Assembly: GCA_903862415.1 (NCBI GenBank)
Contig: CAIOYD010000057.1
Span: 1 to 64,000, forward strand
Length of the DNA stretch: 64,000 bases
DNA from: an uncultured Oxalobacteraceae bacterium
Lineage (GTDB): Bacteria; Pseudomonadota; Gammaproteobacteria; Burkholderiales; Burkholderiaceae_D
Reading direction: 5' to 3'
Part shown: positions 63,542 to 64,000 of the stretch, piece after piece
How the letters are laid out: each line of letters begins with the position of its first letter
How positions within the stretch are numbered: position 1 is the first letter of the stretch
Position numbers and translations under genes: made by a program
Notes under the pieces: model-generated
What the model saw: only the letters and a program-made list of their open reading frames with translations
Told to the model about the DNA's origin: nothing
Databases searched by the model: none

Positions 63542-64000
63542 ATGTCAAATTATCGCCGCTTGTGGATTCCCGGAGGAACGTATTTCTTTACGGTAAATTT
63601 GTTGCGCCGTAAGGAAAATGATTTATTGATACGTCAAATTGATTTATTGCGAGCGGTTATAAAATCAGTGCGACATCACCATCCATTTTTAATTCATGCC
63701 TGGGTGATACTTCCGGAGCACATGCATTGTGTGTTGTCGTTTCCAGAAGGGGATGCAGATTTCGAAAAGCGTTGGCGGTTAATCAAAGGACAGTTCTCTA
63801 AACAACTACCTGCATTCGAATGGCGTACTGAAGTTCAGAAACGTCGTAATGAACGTGGCATTTGGCAACGGCGGTATTGGGAGCATGCTATCAGGAATGA
63901 AGAAGATTTTTGTGCTCACATGGATTATGTTCATATCAATCCACTCAAACATGGTTTGGTAACACGCGTATCTGACTGGCCTTATTCCACCTTTCACCAT
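63542..64000 (+). CDS. REP-associated tyrosine transposase (RAYT), cut by the window end
   Basis: Absent from the ORF track because no stop is reached. From ATG 63542 the frame reads MSNYRRLWIPGGTYFFTVNL, then HHHPFLIHAWVILPEHMHCV, which holds the HUH metal motif (HMH), RWRLIKGQFSK, IWQRRYWEHAIRN and DYVHINPLKHGLV with the nucleophilic tyrosine. These are the hallmarks of TnpA-REP proteins of the IS200/IS605-related Y1 family, which process REP palindromes. The adjoining REP cluster and other REPs in the last 13 kb are its likely substrates. 153 codons are visible; the family is usually 150-230 residues. Confidence 0.9.
   Translation, partial: MSNYRRLWIPGGTYFFTVNLLRRKENDLLIRQIDLLRAVIKSVRHHHPFLIHAWVILPEHMHCVLSFPEGDADFEKRWRLIKGQFSKQLPAFEWRTEVQKRRNERGIWQRRYWEHAIRNEEDFCAHMDYVHINPLKHGLVTRVSDWPYSTFHH

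Overview
The window looks like chromosomal DNA of a heterotrophic Pseudomonadota bacterium, beta- or gammaproteobacterial in style. The signs are mid-range base composition, DUF1302/DUF1329 envelope proteins, TonB and Tat/Sec-exported proteins, a long (527 aa) Pseudomonas/Acinetobacter-type isocitrate lyase, and REP palindromes with a REP-associated tyrosine transposase. I cannot name a genus. No rRNA, tRNA or CRISPR array was recognised.

Left part (0-8.3 kb): a small ribbon-helix-helix-like gene, a truncated IS1182-family transposase, and a four-gene envelope cassette (DUF1302 outer-membrane protein, RND/MMPL permease, YCF48-like periplasmic propeller, DUF1329 protein) that probably moves a hydrophobic compound. 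Centre-left (8.5-24.8 kb): a large ethanolamine-utilisation bacterial microcompartment locus in the order eutR-like, eat, eutS, P, Q, D, M, N, E, A, a 526-bp gap, eutB, C, L, K, then pduS-like, pduT-like, pduS-like. It follows the enterobacterial eut order but lacks eutT, eutJ, eutG and eutH. It uses an Eat permease and adds a duplicated flavo-iron-sulfur PduS pair around an iron-sulfur shell protein. Ethanolamine would be imported by Eat, split by EutBC (reactivated by EutA) to acetaldehyde and ammonia, and oxidised by EutE to acetyl-CoA, which EutD converts to acetyl phosphate, all inside a shell of EutS/M/N/L/K/PduT. The PduS/PduT module could reduce cobalamin and/or pass electrons across the shell.

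25.4-32.2 kb is accessory: an uncharacterised protein with a rearranged C-terminus, a mobilisation module (MobC-like protein plus relaxase with an LPD7-like domain), a DEDDh exonuclease, and a metallophosphoesterase truncated where it runs into a GAF-PAS histidine kinase that has lost its own 5' end. 33-38.9 kb is a tight five-gene metabolic operon (GMC oxidoreductase, ADC-family protein, two dissimilar acyl-CoA dehydrogenases, second ADC-family protein). The convergent strand then carries a TPR/membrane protein with a papain-like protein, a redoxin and a small DNA-binding-like protein, followed by isocitrate lyase on the plus strand.

44.6-46.9 kb is a patch of broken genes on the minus strand: a frameshifted diguanylate cyclase, a fragment of a paralogue of the 32.5-kb gene, and a frameshifted solute-binding protein. 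47-53.8 kb (minus) holds a prolyl-oligopeptidase and a tryptophan-tryptophylquinone amine dehydrogenase operon (mauB-E-D-A order, triheme cytochrome c, SDR). It is divergent from a TonB-dependent receptor. 56.5-64 kb has a secreted glycine/proline octapeptide-repeat protein, an exported nitrilase-family hydrolase, a sterol-desaturase-family enzyme with a membrane partner, a chemoreceptor with long tandem HAMP-like repeats, and a REP cluster beside a RAYT gene cut by the window edge. REP sequence has entered coding sequence at several genes in this last part, including the signal peptide of the triheme cytochrome.
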